Assembly (NCBI RefSeq): GCF_002072175.1
Contig: NZ_MVIV01000003.1
Coordinates: forward strand, 231,938 to 295,937
Direction: 5' to 3'
Origin: Actinomyces gaoshouyii
Lineage (GTDB): Bacteria > Actinomycetota > Actinomycetes > Actinomycetales > Actinomycetaceae
DNA: 64,000 nucleotides
The notes below the pieces were generated by a model. That model made no database searches. It saw only the letters and a list, made by a program, of their open reading frames with translations, and was not told the origin of the DNA. The translations under genes were made by a program, and so were the position numbers. How positions within the stretch are numbered: the stretch's first letter is position 1; each line of letters starts with the position of its first letter. This document shows, in pieces, positions 1-8,519 of the stretch.

Positions 1-515
1 AAGGTGGACAGGCTCCCCAGGCCCGCGCCGATGATGATGCCCACCAGCAGCATGGGGTACAGGCCCTTGACCGAGCCCAGGAGCAGCCAGGAGTAGAGCA
101 GGAGGCTGAGCCCGATCATGAGGGCCAGTTGGAGCAGGAACATGCCCGTGGTGCGGGCGGCGTTGAGGCCCGCGACGCCGAACAGGAAGATCGTCGTGGT
201 GTGGATCGCCCGGTAGAGCGATTCGAATCCGAGGATCGAGGGGGTCAGGATCCGGTTCCCGGTGACGGTCTGGAAGGAGACGGTGGCCATGGCCTGGCAC
301 AGCGCGACCACCGCCATGGCGATGACCGCGTCCATGCGGCGGTCGACGATCCTCCAGAACCCGCGCGAGCCGACGACGGCGGGGTTGCCGTAGAGGACGA
401 GGCCGACGATGCAGACCGCCGCCAGCGCTGTGATGCCGAGGAAGAGGAGCCACCAGCGGCGCCTGTCGGAGCGCGAGGCGAAGGCGCCGGAGCGCCGCTC
501 TTCGGTCGCGCTCAT
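1..515 (-). CDS. Siderophore ABC transporter permease, FecCD family (second permease, 3' end outside window)
   Basis: This is the inner-membrane channel subunit of an iron-chelate importer; about 171 N-terminal residues are inside the window. A charged N-terminus (MSATEERRSGAF) is followed by several hydrophobic segments, starting with WWLLFLGITALAAVCIVGLV. The stretch TVTGNRILTPSILGFESLY is typical of the FatC/YclO branch of FecCD permeases. The ATG at 513-515 overlaps the stop of the upstream permease as ATGA, so the two are translationally coupled. Together they should form a heterodimeric channel fed by the lipoprotein encoded upstream. The ATPase subunit is expected beyond position 1. 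The family assignment is firm; the exact siderophore cannot be read from the sequence. Confidence 0.88.
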   Translation of the reverse strand, partial: MSATEERRSGAFASRSDRRRWWLLFLGITALAAVCIVGLVLYGNPAVVGSRGFWRIVDRRMDAVIAMAVVALCQAMATVSFQTVTGNRILTPSILGFESLYRAIHTTTIFLFGVAGLNAARTTGMFLLQLALMIGLSLLLYSWLLLGSVKGLYPMLLVGIIIGAGLGSLST

Positions 516-1501
516 ACGCTCCCCTTCCTCACCTGGCCGATGATGAGGCCGATGAAGACCGCCGCGCCGACGAGCCCGAGGATGACGGCCACCGGCACCT
601 CGAAGGGGGCGATGATCGTGCGCGCCACGAGGTCGCACACGGTGACGATGCCGACGCCCAGCAGGCAGACCCAGGGCAGGTTCGAGCGCAGGTCGTCACC
701 GCGCCGCATCGACACGATGTTGGGGACGATGAGCCCCAGGAAGGGCAGAGAGCCGACGACGACCGTCACCACCCCTGTGGCGATCGCGATGAGGCCGGTG
801 CCGATCATGACGGCGCGCCGGTAGTCCAGGCCGATCGTCGTGGCCACATCCTCGCCCAGGCCGGCCGCGGTGAGCCTGTCGGCGTAGACGAAGACGGCGA
901 GGACGACGGCCAGCACGATCCACAGCACCTCGTACTGGCCGCGGTAGACCGAGGTGAAGGAGCCCTGGAACCAGACGCCCAGGGACTGAAGGGCGTCGGC
1001 CTCGAGGGCGATGAAGGTGGACACCGCGCTGACCACGGCGCCGAGCATGATGCCCACGATGGGCACGAGCAGGGAGGATCGCAGGCTGATGCGGCGCAGG
1101 ATGAGGAAGAAGATCATCGTGCCGACGAAGGCCGCCGTCACCGCCCCGACCATGCGCGTGAGCACTGTTGCGTTCGGCAGGAGGATCATGACCGCCAGGA
1201 GCCCCAGCCCCGCCCACTCCGTGGTGCCCGTGGTGGTGGGCTCCACGAAGCGGTTCTGGGTGAGGGCCTGCATGACGAGTCCCGACATGGCCATCGCCGC
1301 GCCGGAGAGCACGAGGGCGATCGTGCGCGGGACGCGCACATCCAGGAACAGCTGCGCGCCGTCGGCGCCGCCGAGGATGGAGTACTCGCCGGTGGCCAGG
1401 CTCGCGATGAGCAGGGCGAGGACGACGACGAGGCCGACGAGCTGGCCGCGCCCGAGCAGGGGCTGACGGGTCGCCCGATCGGCGCCCGGTATCGGCGTCA
1501 C
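512..1501 (-). CDS. Siderophore ABC transporter permease, FecCD family (first permease)
   Basis: The protein has 329 residues, normal for a FecCD/BtuC-type permease, with about eight to ten hydrophobic helices. Near the C-terminus, GSLPFLGLIVPNIVSMRRG is the cytoplasmic coupling loop that contacts the ATPase, and the early VRVPRTIALVLSGAAMAMSG is the usual VRLPR entry motif. The start is a GTG placed directly after the TGA of the binding-protein gene (TGAGTG). The stop overlaps the next permease as ATGA. The gene is therefore the second in an iron-regulated operon running toward lower coordinates. It should pair with the next permease in the membrane. The substrate is inferred only from family and from the upstream iron box. 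Confidence 0.9.
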   Translation of the reverse strand: MTPIPGADRATRQPLLGRGQLVGLVVVLALLIASLATGEYSILGGADGAQLFLDVRVPRTIALVLSGAAMAMSGLVMQALTQNRFVEPTTTGTTEWAGLGLLAVMILLPNATVLTRMVGAVTAAFVGTMIFFLILRRISLRSSLLVPIVGIMLGAVVSAVSTFIALEADALQSLGVWFQGSFTSVYRGQYEVLWIVLAVVLAVFVYADRLTAAGLGEDVATTIGLDYRRAVMIGTGLIAIATGVVTVVVGSLPFLGLIVPNIVSMRRGDDLRSNLPWVCLLGVGIVTVCDLVARTIIAPFEVPVAVILGLVGAAVFIGLIIGQVRKGSV

Positions 1502-2563
1502 TCAGGAGGCCTTGCCGGAGAAGGCGTCGGCCATGGAGGTGACGATCTCGGTGTAGGTGATGATCGACTCATTGGTGTAGGTGTCCGCGGGGGCGTACAC
1601 GATCTGCCCCTTGCTCACCGCAGTGACGCCCTGCAGCGCGGCGTTGCCGGCGATGACGTCCTTGGCCGGGATGTAGGAGGGATCGTTCGCCTTGATCGCC
1701 GCGTCGCGGTCGAGGACGAGGATCCAGTCGGGGTTGGCCTCGGCGATGGCCTCCACGGAGATGTCGTCGCCCTGGTGGTCGTCGGTGGAGCCCTCGACCT
1801 GGAGGGCGGGGGTCAGACCCAGCAGGTCGAAGAGCGGCCCCCAGGTGCGTCCCTTGCCGGGGGCGACGTACCCGATATTGCCTCCGGAGACGTTGACGGC
1901 CATGACCTTGTGGGAGGCGTTGTAAGCGCCCTTCGCCCTCTCGATGGCGGAGCCGAGGTCGGCGATGAGCTTGTCCGCCTCGACGGTCTTGTTGAAGATC
2001 TGCCCGAGCGCGGTCACCTCGCGGCCGAGCTCGGCGTCGATGGGCTGGCCCTCGCGGGGCTCCAGGTCGATGATGGCGGCCTCGGGGTTGTCCTGGACGA
2101 TGCGGTCGTAGTGCTGGGTGAAGCGCTGGCCGATGATGATGAGGTCGGGCGCGGCGGCGATGAGGGCGTCGAAATCGGGCTCGCGGTGGTTGCCGAGGTC
2201 GACGACGCCGTCACCGGAGTAGGCGGTGATGGTCGACGGGATGATCTTCTTGGGGACCGCCGCGAGCGCGACACCCCAGTCGGCGAGGACCTCGAAGGTG
2301 CGGTTGTCGGTGGACACGACGGTCGCCGGCGGCAGGGCGACCGTCACCGTGCCGTGATTGTCCTCGATGCTGACCGACGTGGGTGCCGCCGAGGCGGACG
2401 CCGCCGAGCCATCGGCGGAGCCACTACTGGCGGCCTGCGAGCCGCCCTCTTTCTTGGAGCCGCAGGCGGCCAGAGCGGCCGCCAGACCGAGCGCGCCGGC
2501 CCCGGTCAGCGCTCCACGGCGGGTGAGCAGATGCGGTGCGGTCAGGTGTCGGCGAGGGGCCAC
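1502..2563 (-). CDS. Iron-siderophore substrate-binding lipoprotein
   Basis: This is the extracytoplasmic receptor of the importer, 353 residues. The N-terminus has a twin arginine (TRRGALTGAGALGLAAALAAC) ending in a lipobox LAAC, so it should be lipid-anchored on the outer face of the membrane and may be Tat-exported. A Ser/Ala-rich linker precedes a periplasmic-binding fold with the helix-rich FecB/PeuA-type body (for example WGVALAAVPKKIIPSTI and DLIIIGQRF). The start is GTG at 2561-2563, with AAAGGAT a short distance upstream. It is the first gene of the minus-strand operon, and the promoter and iron box at 2632-2660 lie about 70 bases upstream. Catecholate or petrobactin-type ligands are plausible for this branch but unproven. 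Confidence 0.88.
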   Translation of the reverse strand: MAPRRHLTAPHLLTRRGALTGAGALGLAAALAACGSKKEGGSQAASSGSADGSAASASAAPTSVSIEDNHGTVTVALPPATVVSTDNRTFEVLADWGVALAAVPKKIIPSTITAYSGDGVVDLGNHREPDFDALIAAAPDLIIIGQRFTQHYDRIVQDNPEAAIIDLEPREGQPIDAELGREVTALGQIFNKTVEADKLIADLGSAIERAKGAYNASHKVMAVNVSGGNIGYVAPGKGRTWGPLFDLLGLTPALQVEGSTDDHQGDDISVEAIAEANPDWILVLDRDAAIKANDPSYIPAKDVIAGNAALQGVTAVSKGQIVYAPADTYTNESIITYTEIVTSMADAFSGKAS

Positions 2564-2631
2564 GGGAGATCCTTTTCAGTAGAAAGCGGAGGCCAGCGGT
2601 GCGCGGCAGGGAAATAATGCCTGAGGGAACC

Positions 2632-2660
2632 AGGTTACATAAAGGTGAGCCTTACCTCAA
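2632..2660 (-). promoter_or_regulatory. Promoter of the siderophore operon
   Basis: Read on the minus strand, TTGAGG (2655-2660) and TAACCT (2632-2637) are spaced by exactly 17 bases. This matches a sigma-70/SigA promoter with a TANNNT minus-10. Transcription would begin roughly 60 bases before the lipoprotein start. The iron box lies in the spacer, so a bound repressor would exclude RNA polymerase. Confidence 0.6.
2641..2659. promoter_or_regulatory. IdeR/DtxR-type iron box
   Basis: The bases AAAGGTGAGCCTTACCTCA contain AGGTGAGCCTTACCT (2643-2657). This matches every fixed base of the inner DtxR/IdeR consensus AGGTNAGNCTNACCT. The site overlaps the promoter of the siderophore operon. By established knowledge of this family, iron-loaded IdeR would repress here and iron starvation would derepress uptake. 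It lies between the divergent siderophore operon and radA, but it is positioned for the siderophore side. Confidence 0.75.
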
Positions 2661-2769
2661 CCTCCGTATCGCGACAGGGGTTGACTGGACCACCCCCACT
2701 TGCATCCCGCCGTCGGAGCGTCCCGGGGCGCCCGCCATTCGTGTCAGTGCCCCTCGATAGTCTCGGGAC

Positions 2770-4185
2770 ATGCCGAGCAACACCGCTTCTCCCGTCAAGG
2801 CGCCCAAGCCCTCTTACCGCTGCTCCGAGTGCGGTTGGTCGAGCCCCAAGTGGCTGGGCCAGTGCCGGGAGTGCCGCGCCTGGGGAACCCTGGAGGAGGT
2901 CGCGGGCGCGGCCGGGGGCTCCGGGGCGGCGCGGGCGGTGGAGGCGGTGCGCCCCTCCTCCCCCGCCCGCCCCATCGGGCAGGTCAGCGCGGAGGAGGCC
3001 CGGGCCCGCCCCACGGGGGTGGGAGAGCTGGACCGGGTGCTCGGCGGCGGGATCGTGCCGGGCGCCGTGGTGCTCCTGGCGGGGGAGCCCGGTGTCGGCA
3101 AGTCCACCCTCCTGCTCGACGTCGCCGCCAAGGCGGCCGCCGTCGCCCGCCGGCGCGGCGAGGGGCCCGTCCTCTACGTCACCGGCGAGGAATCCGCCTC
3201 CCAGGTGCGCCTGCGCGCCGAGCGCATCGGGGCCATCGATGACGCCCTGCTCCTGGCGGCGCAGACGGAGCTGGGCGCGCTGCTGGGCCACGTGGAGGAG
3301 GCCTGCCCCTCGCTGCTCGTCGTCGACTCGGTGCAGACCATCGCCTCGGCCGCCGTCGATGGCTCGGCGGGCGGGGTGACGCAGGTGCGGGCCGTGGCCG
3401 GCGCGCTCATCGCGGTTGCCAAGGAGCGGGGGATCCCCGTGCTTCTCGTCGGGCATGTGACGAAGGACGGCGGGATCGCCGGTCCCCGCGTCCTGGAGCA
3501 CCTGGTGGACGTCGTCGCCCAGTTCGAGGGGGACCGCCACGCCCGCCTGCGGCTCCTGCGGGCGGTGAAGAACCGCTACGGACCCACTGACGAGGTCGGC
3601 TGCTTCGATCTCGGCGAGCGCGGCATCGTGGGGCTGGCCGACCCCTCCGGGCTCTTCCTATCGGCCGCCCGATCCGAGGTGCCGGGCACCTGCGCCACCA
3701 TCACCCTGGAGGGGCGCCGGCCCATGCCCGTGGAGATCCAGGCCCTCGTGGCCGCCACCGGAGCCGGGTCGCCGCGCCGCACCACGTCCGGCGTCGATCA
3801 CGCGCGCGTCGCCATGGGCCTGGCCGTGCTGGCCGCCAGGCTCAAGGTGGACACGTCCAGCTCGGATGTCTACGTCTCGACCGTCGGCGGGGCGCGCGCC
3901 GTCGAGCCGGCCACGGACCTGGCGGTGGCGATCGCCGTCGTCTCCGCGGCCCAGGGCCTGCCCACGCCACCGGGGCTCGTGGCCTTCGGGGAGGTGGGGC
4001 TGACCGGGGAGGTGAGGGCAACCGTCGGAATCCAGCGGCGCCTGGCGGAGGCGGCGCGCCTCGGCTTCGACCACGCGCTGGTCCCCCTGGCCGGCTCCCA
4101 AGAGCTGCGGGAGGTGCCCGGCATGCGGGTGCTGCCGGTGAGCCATGTGGGCGAGGCCGTCGGTGCGGCGCTCCCCCGTGGCTGA
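2770..4185 (+). CDS. radA: DNA repair protein RadA
   Basis: RadA is a RecA-like ATPase and hexameric helicase that helps process recombination intermediates. The 471 residues show all three expected parts. A zinc finger lies near residue 17 (CSECGWSSPKWLGQCRECRAW). A RecA-like core follows, with the Walker A motif GEPGVGKST and the RadA-specific KNRYGPTDEVG. The C-terminal third is a Lon-protease-like domain (PMPVEIQALVA). No clear Shine-Dalgarno precedes the ATG. TAGTCT lies only six bases upstream of it, so a leaderless transcript is possible, although no good minus-35 is seen. It is followed by disA on the same strand, the usual actinobacterial order. Confidence 0.95.
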   Translation: MPSNTASPVKAPKPSYRCSECGWSSPKWLGQCRECRAWGTLEEVAGAAGGSGAARAVEAVRPSSPARPIGQVSAEEARARPTGVGELDRVLGGGIVPGAVVLLAGEPGVGKSTLLLDVAAKAAAVARRRGEGPVLYVTGEESASQVRLRAERIGAIDDALLLAAQTELGALLGHVEEACPSLLVVDSVQTIASAAVDGSAGGVTQVRAVAGALIAVAKERGIPVLLVGHVTKDGGIAGPRVLEHLVDVVAQFEGDRHARLRLLRAVKNRYGPTDEVGCFDLGERGIVGLADPSGLFLSAARSEVPGTCATITLEGRRPMPVEIQALVAATGAGSPRRTTSGVDHARVAMGLAVLAARLKVDTSSSDVYVSTVGGARAVEPATDLAVAIAVVSAAQGLPTPPGLVAFGEVGLTGEVRATVGIQRRLAEAARLGFDHALVPLAGSQELREVPGMRVLPVSHVGEAVGAALPRG

Positions 4186-4369
4186 GGCCGGTCCATCCGC
4201 GCGGGGCGATGAGGGACGGCGATGATCCCGGAAGGCAACAACTCGGCGTCGGACCCAGTGGTCTTCAACACCTTGCCGGGGTGGGCCGCCACCCCGCCAC
4301 TACGATGGCCGAGGATCAGCCACGACAGCACCACTCGCCCATTGAGCGAGCGCCCGACCAGGAGCACTG

Positions 4370-5431
4370 ATGAGTGATTCGAGCAGTCTCATGCGTGAGA
4401 CCCTCTCCCTCGTCGCCCCCGGCACCGAGCTGCGCGCCGGCCTGGAGCGCATCCTGCGCGGCCGCACCGGCGCGATCATCGTCATCGGCTACGACGAGAC
4501 GGTCGAGGAGATCTCCTCGGGAGGCTTCCAGATCGACGCCGAGCTCTCCGCAGCCCGACTGCGCGAGCTGTCGAAGATGGACGGCGCCGTCGTCATCGAC
4601 TCCACCGCCACCCGCATCCGCCGCGCCAACGTCCAGCTCCTGCCCAGCGCCTCGATCGAGACCGCGGAGGCGGGCATGCGGCACCGCACCGCCGAGCGCG
4701 TGGCCCGCCAGACCGGCTACCCGGTCATCTCGGTGAGCCAGTCGATGCAGATCATCTCCCTGTACATCGATGGCAAGCGCCGCGTCATCGAGCCCAGCGA
4801 GTCGATCCTGGCCCGCGCCAACCAGGCCCTGGCCACCCTCGAGCGCTACACGACGCGCCTGTCCCAGACCGCCTCCGGGCTCAATACTCTGGAGATCGAG
4901 GACATCGTCTCCGTCCGCGACGTCACCAGCGTCCTGCAACTGCTCGAGATGGTGCGGCGCATCGCCTCGGATATCGAGGGCTACGTCCTCGAGCTCGGCA
5001 CCGACGGCCGCCTGCTCGACCTGCAGCTCGAGGAGCTCACGCGCGGCCTCATGGCCGAGCGGGACTTCCTGCTGGCGGACTACCTGCCCAACGGGCTCGA
5101 GGTGGCCACGGTGGACGCGCGACTGAAGTGGGTGGGCTCCCCCGCCCTGCTCGACCTGGCCATGGTGGCCCGCTCCATGGGCCTGGGCGGCCCGGACGGC
5201 CAGGAGCTCGACACCGCCATCTCCCCACGGGGCCTGCGCCTGCTGTCCAAGATCCCGCGGCTGCCGCTGGTGGCGATCCGCGCCGTTGTCGACCACTGGG
5301 GGTCCCTGCAGGGGATCCTCGGGGCATCGAGCGAGGAGATCGAGGCCGTTGAGGGCATCGGGCCGCGTCGCGCCCGCACCCTGCGCGACGGCCTGAGCCG
5401 TCTTGCCGAGGTCTCCCTCAACGAGCGCTGA
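4370..5431 (+). CDS. disA: Diadenylate cyclase / DNA integrity scanning protein DisA
   Basis: DisA makes the second messenger c-di-AMP from two ATP and lowers that activity when it meets branched DNA. The 353 residues match the usual length. The N-terminal DAC domain contains the catalytic MDGAVVID (DGA motif) and GMRHRTAERVARQTG (RHR motif). A helical spine follows, and the C-terminus carries a helix-hairpin-helix DNA-binding unit (IEAVEGIGPRRARTLRDGL). The ATG is preceded by AGGAGC. The gene is 184 bases downstream of radA, a conserved pairing that links c-di-AMP level to recombination status. No other c-di-AMP gene is visible in the window. Confidence 0.95.
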   Translation: MSDSSSLMRETLSLVAPGTELRAGLERILRGRTGAIIVIGYDETVEEISSGGFQIDAELSAARLRELSKMDGAVVIDSTATRIRRANVQLLPSASIETAEAGMRHRTAERVARQTGYPVISVSQSMQIISLYIDGKRRVIEPSESILARANQALATLERYTTRLSQTASGLNTLEIEDIVSVRDVTSVLQLLEMVRRIASDIEGYVLELGTDGRLLDLQLEELTRGLMAERDFLLADYLPNGLEVATVDARLKWVGSPALLDLAMVARSMGLGGPDGQELDTAISPRGLRLLSKIPRLPLVAIRAVVDHWGSLQGILGASSEEIEAVEGIGPRRARTLRDGLSRLAEVSLNER

Positions 5432-5599
5432 GGCGCGGCACTCGCGACTCCGGTGAGAGTCGGGCCGGCGAATCGGTCCGCCCACCGGTCCTTCCGCCAC
5501 CGGGAGCTGAAGCTCTCCCAGGCGTTCTCGCCGGACACAATGCCGGCCCTGCGAGCCGATTCCCCCCACCTCCCACCACCCTTTCGAGCAGCGGCCGCG

Positions 5600-7012
5600 T
5601 CACTTGACGACGAAGACTCTCTCATCGCCGAGATTGGCGTCGCCCAGGCGCAGCTGGAGCTTGTAAACGCCGGTCGTGGCGACGTCCCCGTTGGACTGGG
5701 CGGGGGCCAGGGGCGAGGCTGACGGCGTCGGGGCGGCGGCGGGGTCGGTGCTGGCACTGGGATCGGCGCTCTGAGAAGCGCTCGGGTCCACGGCGGGATC
5801 CTCGGAGGGAGTCGCGCTGGGTGCTTCCGAGACAGCGGTGGGCGTCACCACCGTGCCGGTGGCGGTCGCCGTCGGGGCGGCGGGAGCGCACTCGGACCCA
5901 CTGCGCCGCCCATCCCAGGTGATGGTGGCGGAGGCCGAGGCACCGGGCTTGACGAGGAGCCGGCGGCTGTCGGCCGACGGCGAGCAGGTGTCCGATGCCC
6001 ACACCAGGTTTCCCCCGGAGGTGATCGAGGCGCCCAACGACCGGCTGCCCAGATCGAGGAGGCAGGCGTCGGCGCCGTTGTTCGTCATGGTGACCTCGAC
6101 GCTCATACCCGCGCCGGGGGCGACTTCCTCGGGAGCGCTGACCGAGACACCGAGGGCATCGGCGGCACAGACCAGCGGGGCGGGGTAGGGGGTGACCGTC
6201 TGCTCGGCGGCCTGCTGGCGATCCTGCTCGCGAATCCGGTCCCGGACGGCGTAGGCGCCCTGGACGATGCCCACGACGAGCGCCAGCAGGAGGAGGACGA
6301 CAGCGCACAGCAGGATGAGCCGGCGCAGCCAGTAGCGGGGCTGGGCAGGAGGCACGGGGCGCTGGCCGCGGGCCCCGCGCGCGCCCCGCGGCCCTCCCCC
6401 GCCATTCGCCGTTCCGCGCCCGGCACCGCCGCGGGAGCTCCCACCGGAGCGCTGTCCGGAGGTCCTGGCTGCGGAGGAGCGGGCCGAGCTCGCCGATCGC
6501 GGGCCTGAGGCTCTTGGGGCAGCGGATCGCGAGGAAGAGGCGCGAGCTGAGGAGAGGCCCGGGGCCTTGTGGTCCTGGGAACGGGAGGCGAGGGAGGCGA
6601 GTATCCCCCTCACAGCGCCCATGGCGCCCGCGCGCGGATGGCGTTGGGTGCTCAGGGCGTTGGCCGTGCGGTCCAAGCGCCCTTTGCGCGGTCCCTGGCC
6701 GGGCGACGGAGCGGACCGGTGGCCCTTGGCGCGCCCCGCGGCAGTGCTCGCGCGCTGGGAGGAGGATGTCCGACGGCGCTTGGAATTGGAATCAGAGCGG
6801 GACCCGGCGCGCGCGCCCCCTCTGCTCGCGGCTGATCGGGCCTGCTGCCTCGAGGAGGATCCCCGCGACAGGGATGACGAGCCGGGCGCGCGCCCGCTTC
6901 CAGCCCCTCGACCCGAGGAACGCGCCGAACCCGCGGGGCGCGGTCGCCCGCTCTTCCGGCCCTTGGCCGCGCCACCGCTGCTTCCACCGCCCCCTCTGCG
7001 TCCCTGTGCCAT
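5600..7012 (-). CDS. Single-pass membrane protein with basic Ser/Arg/Gly-rich N-terminus and extracytoplasmic beta domain
   Basis: No specific function is recognised. The first ~230 of 470 residues are low-complexity Ser/Arg/Gly/Ala with very high positive charge. One strong transmembrane helix follows (LILLCAVVLLLLALVVGIV). The outer part has a globular segment with two conserved-looking cysteines in an immunoglobulin-like pattern (VTMTNNGADACLLDLGSR and SDTCSPSADSRRLLVKPG), then a Pro/Ser/Thr/Ala-rich spacer, then a short C-terminal strand region (GVYKLQLRLGDANLGDERV). The outer domain resembles DUF4232-like folds. It lies convergent to disA and upstream of nothing on its own strand. The basic cytoplasmic tail could bind nucleic acid or acidic lipid, which is only inference. 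Confidence 0.7.
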   Translation of the reverse strand: MAQGRRGGGGSSGGAAKGRKSGRPRPAGSARSSGRGAGSGRAPGSSSLSRGSSSRQQARSAASRGGARAGSRSDSNSKRRRTSSSQRASTAAGRAKGHRSAPSPGQGPRKGRLDRTANALSTQRHPRAGAMGAVRGILASLASRSQDHKAPGLSSARASSSRSAAPRASGPRSASSARSSAARTSGQRSGGSSRGGAGRGTANGGGGPRGARGARGQRPVPPAQPRYWLRRLILLCAVVLLLLALVVGIVQGAYAVRDRIREQDRQQAAEQTVTPYPAPLVCAADALGVSVSAPEEVAPGAGMSVEVTMTNNGADACLLDLGSRSLGASITSGGNLVWASDTCSPSADSRRLLVKPGASASATITWDGRRSGSECAPAAPTATATGTVVTPTAVSEAPSATPSEDPAVDPSASQSADPSASTDPAAAPTPSASPLAPAQSNGDVATTGVYKLQLRLGDANLGDERVFVVK

Positions 7013-7347
7013 GCGGCAGACTGTACCGCCCGGATCCCACCCCGCCCGCGAGCGCCCCGCTCAGCCGGCCGCGTGTCCCGGACTCCTCGCACACCGGCCG
7101 GGCATCCGACGACTCGCTCTACTGCGCCAGGGCCGACCGCTCATATGTGCTTTTCAGGTCACGTTCTCCGGCGTGGTGCTCTTCACCCCGCCAGTCAGAC
7201 CACTGCGGGCACCTGGAGACGAACTCGGATCCCCACGATGCCCGCGCGAGGCGCCTCATCAAGGACGCCCCCGCGGGAACCGCCACCGCGCAGCGGAACG
7301 CATCCGAGGTCGTGGGGAATGCCGACTCATCACCCGCAGTGCTCCGC
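7013..7347. other. Intergenic region between two minus-strand genes, no gene recognised
   Basis: These 335 bases separate the stop of mutY from the start of the membrane protein gene at 7012. They must hold the promoter of that gene. I see no conserved protein frame, no clear minus-35/minus-10 pair and no strong hairpin. A stretch near 7137-7160 is slightly lower in G+C than its surroundings. Confidence 0.4.
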
Positions 7348-8376
7348 TCACGGCAGACGGTAGGTGGTGCCGGCGTCATCGGTGGCGATGAGGCCGTCGG
7401 CCAGGAGCCCCGCCAGGGCCCGAGCAGGTTGCCCGGGATCGGCACCGCCCCGCTTCGCCGCGCCCGCGGCGGCGAGCAGGGCCTCGGCAACGACGCTGCG
7501 CCCCTCGGGGGCCTCCCGCAGGACCGCCATGATGAGGCCCCGCGCCTGGCGGTCCGTGCCCGCCCAGGCCTGGGTCCTGCGCCTGCCCGCGTGCTCGTCA
7601 GCAGGGCGCCCCGCAGCCAGCCAGGCGCAGCGGCGCCGCCAGGGGCAGGCCGGGCAGTCCGGCTCGCGGGCCGCACAGACCAGCGCCCCCAGCTCCATGA
7701 CGGCCACGGACCACTGGGCCGCCGTCGCGTCATCGCGGGGCAGGAGGGACTCGGCGCGCTCCCGCTCGGCGCGGCCCAGGTGGGGCGCGGGCAGCGCCTG
7801 GCCGCCCATGACGCGGGCGAGGACCCGGCGCACGTTCGTGTCCAGAGCGAGGGCGCGGCGCCCGTGAGCGAATGCCAGCACCGCGCCCGCCGTGTACTCC
7901 CCGACGCCGGGCAGGGCGAGGAGCGGCTCGCGCTGGGCGGGCAGCACGCCGTCGTGCTCGGCGACAACGGCGGCGGCGCACTCCTTCAGGCGCAGCGCCC
8001 GGCGGGGGTAGCCCAGGCGGCCCCAGGCGCGCAGGACGTCGGCGGTGGGGGCGGCGGCGAGATCCGCGGGACCCGGCCAGCGGCGCTGCCACTCCCGCCA
8101 GGCCGGGATCACGCGGGCCACGGGGGTCTGCTGGCTCATGACCTCGCTGACGAGGATCGCCCAGGGCGAGGTCCCGGGCCGACGCCAGGGCAGGTCGCGG
8201 GCGTGGAGCCGGTACCAGGCGATGATCTCCGAGGCGGCGTCGTCTCCCCCAGCGGCGCCGCCAGGACAGCCGGTGCTGCCGGTGGGGCTCCCGACACCAT
8301 CCGGGGCCTGGGCGATTCCGCGGCTCAGGGCCCCCGATTCTCTTGCTCCATCCACGTGCGCCTCCTGGGCCCGCAT
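7348..8376 (-). CDS. mutY: A/G-specific adenine glycosylase MutY (short form)
   Basis: MutY removes adenine mispaired with 8-oxoguanine. The catalytic core is intact. EVMSQQTPV carries the active-site Glu, LLALPGVGEYTAGAVLAFA is the helix-hairpin-helix, and LDTNVRRV carries the catalytic Asp. The [4Fe-4S] cluster motif reads C-x6-C-x2-C-x5-C (CAAREPDCPACPWRRRC). After the cluster only about 90 residues remain. They do not look like the C-terminal MutT-like 8-oxoG recognition domain of E. coli MutY, so this is the short actinobacterial type. The N-terminal ~48 residues are Gly/Ser-rich and non-conserved, and the true start may be downstream of the ATG at 8376. Confidence 0.9.
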   Translation of the reverse strand: MRAQEAHVDGARESGALSRGIAQAPDGVGSPTGSTGCPGGAAGGDDAASEIIAWYRLHARDLPWRRPGTSPWAILVSEVMSQQTPVARVIPAWREWQRRWPGPADLAAAPTADVLRAWGRLGYPRRALRLKECAAAVVAEHDGVLPAQREPLLALPGVGEYTAGAVLAFAHGRRALALDTNVRRVLARVMGGQALPAPHLGRAERERAESLLPRDDATAAQWSVAVMELGALVCAAREPDCPACPWRRRCAWLAAGRPADEHAGRRRTQAWAGTDRQARGLIMAVLREAPEGRSVVAEALLAAAGAAKRGGADPGQPARALAGLLADGLIATDDAGTTYRLP

Positions 8377-8425
8377 CGTAGCCGCCGAGCGACCACGAGC
8401 CGGGCACCAGAGTCCGCGCCACGGA

Positions 8426-8496
8426 ATTGCCGACGCGCGTCGGGTTTGCGGACGCGCCCCCGTGGGACGTCCGCAACCGCGCCGCGCGTTGGCGAT
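8426..8496. repeat. Imperfect inverted repeat, possible terminator of argA
   Basis: Arms 8426-8454 and 8468-8496 match at 24 of 29 positions when one is reverse-complemented, around a 13-base loop. The outer part (ATTGCCGACGCG) resembles the outer arm of the hairpin at 53771-53822 (GTTGCCGACGCG). It lies between argA and mutY on the minus strand, where a 3' end for argA would be expected. Confidence 0.6.
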
Positions 8497-8519
8497 CGCA
8501 ATCAGGGCTTGGCAGCGGA

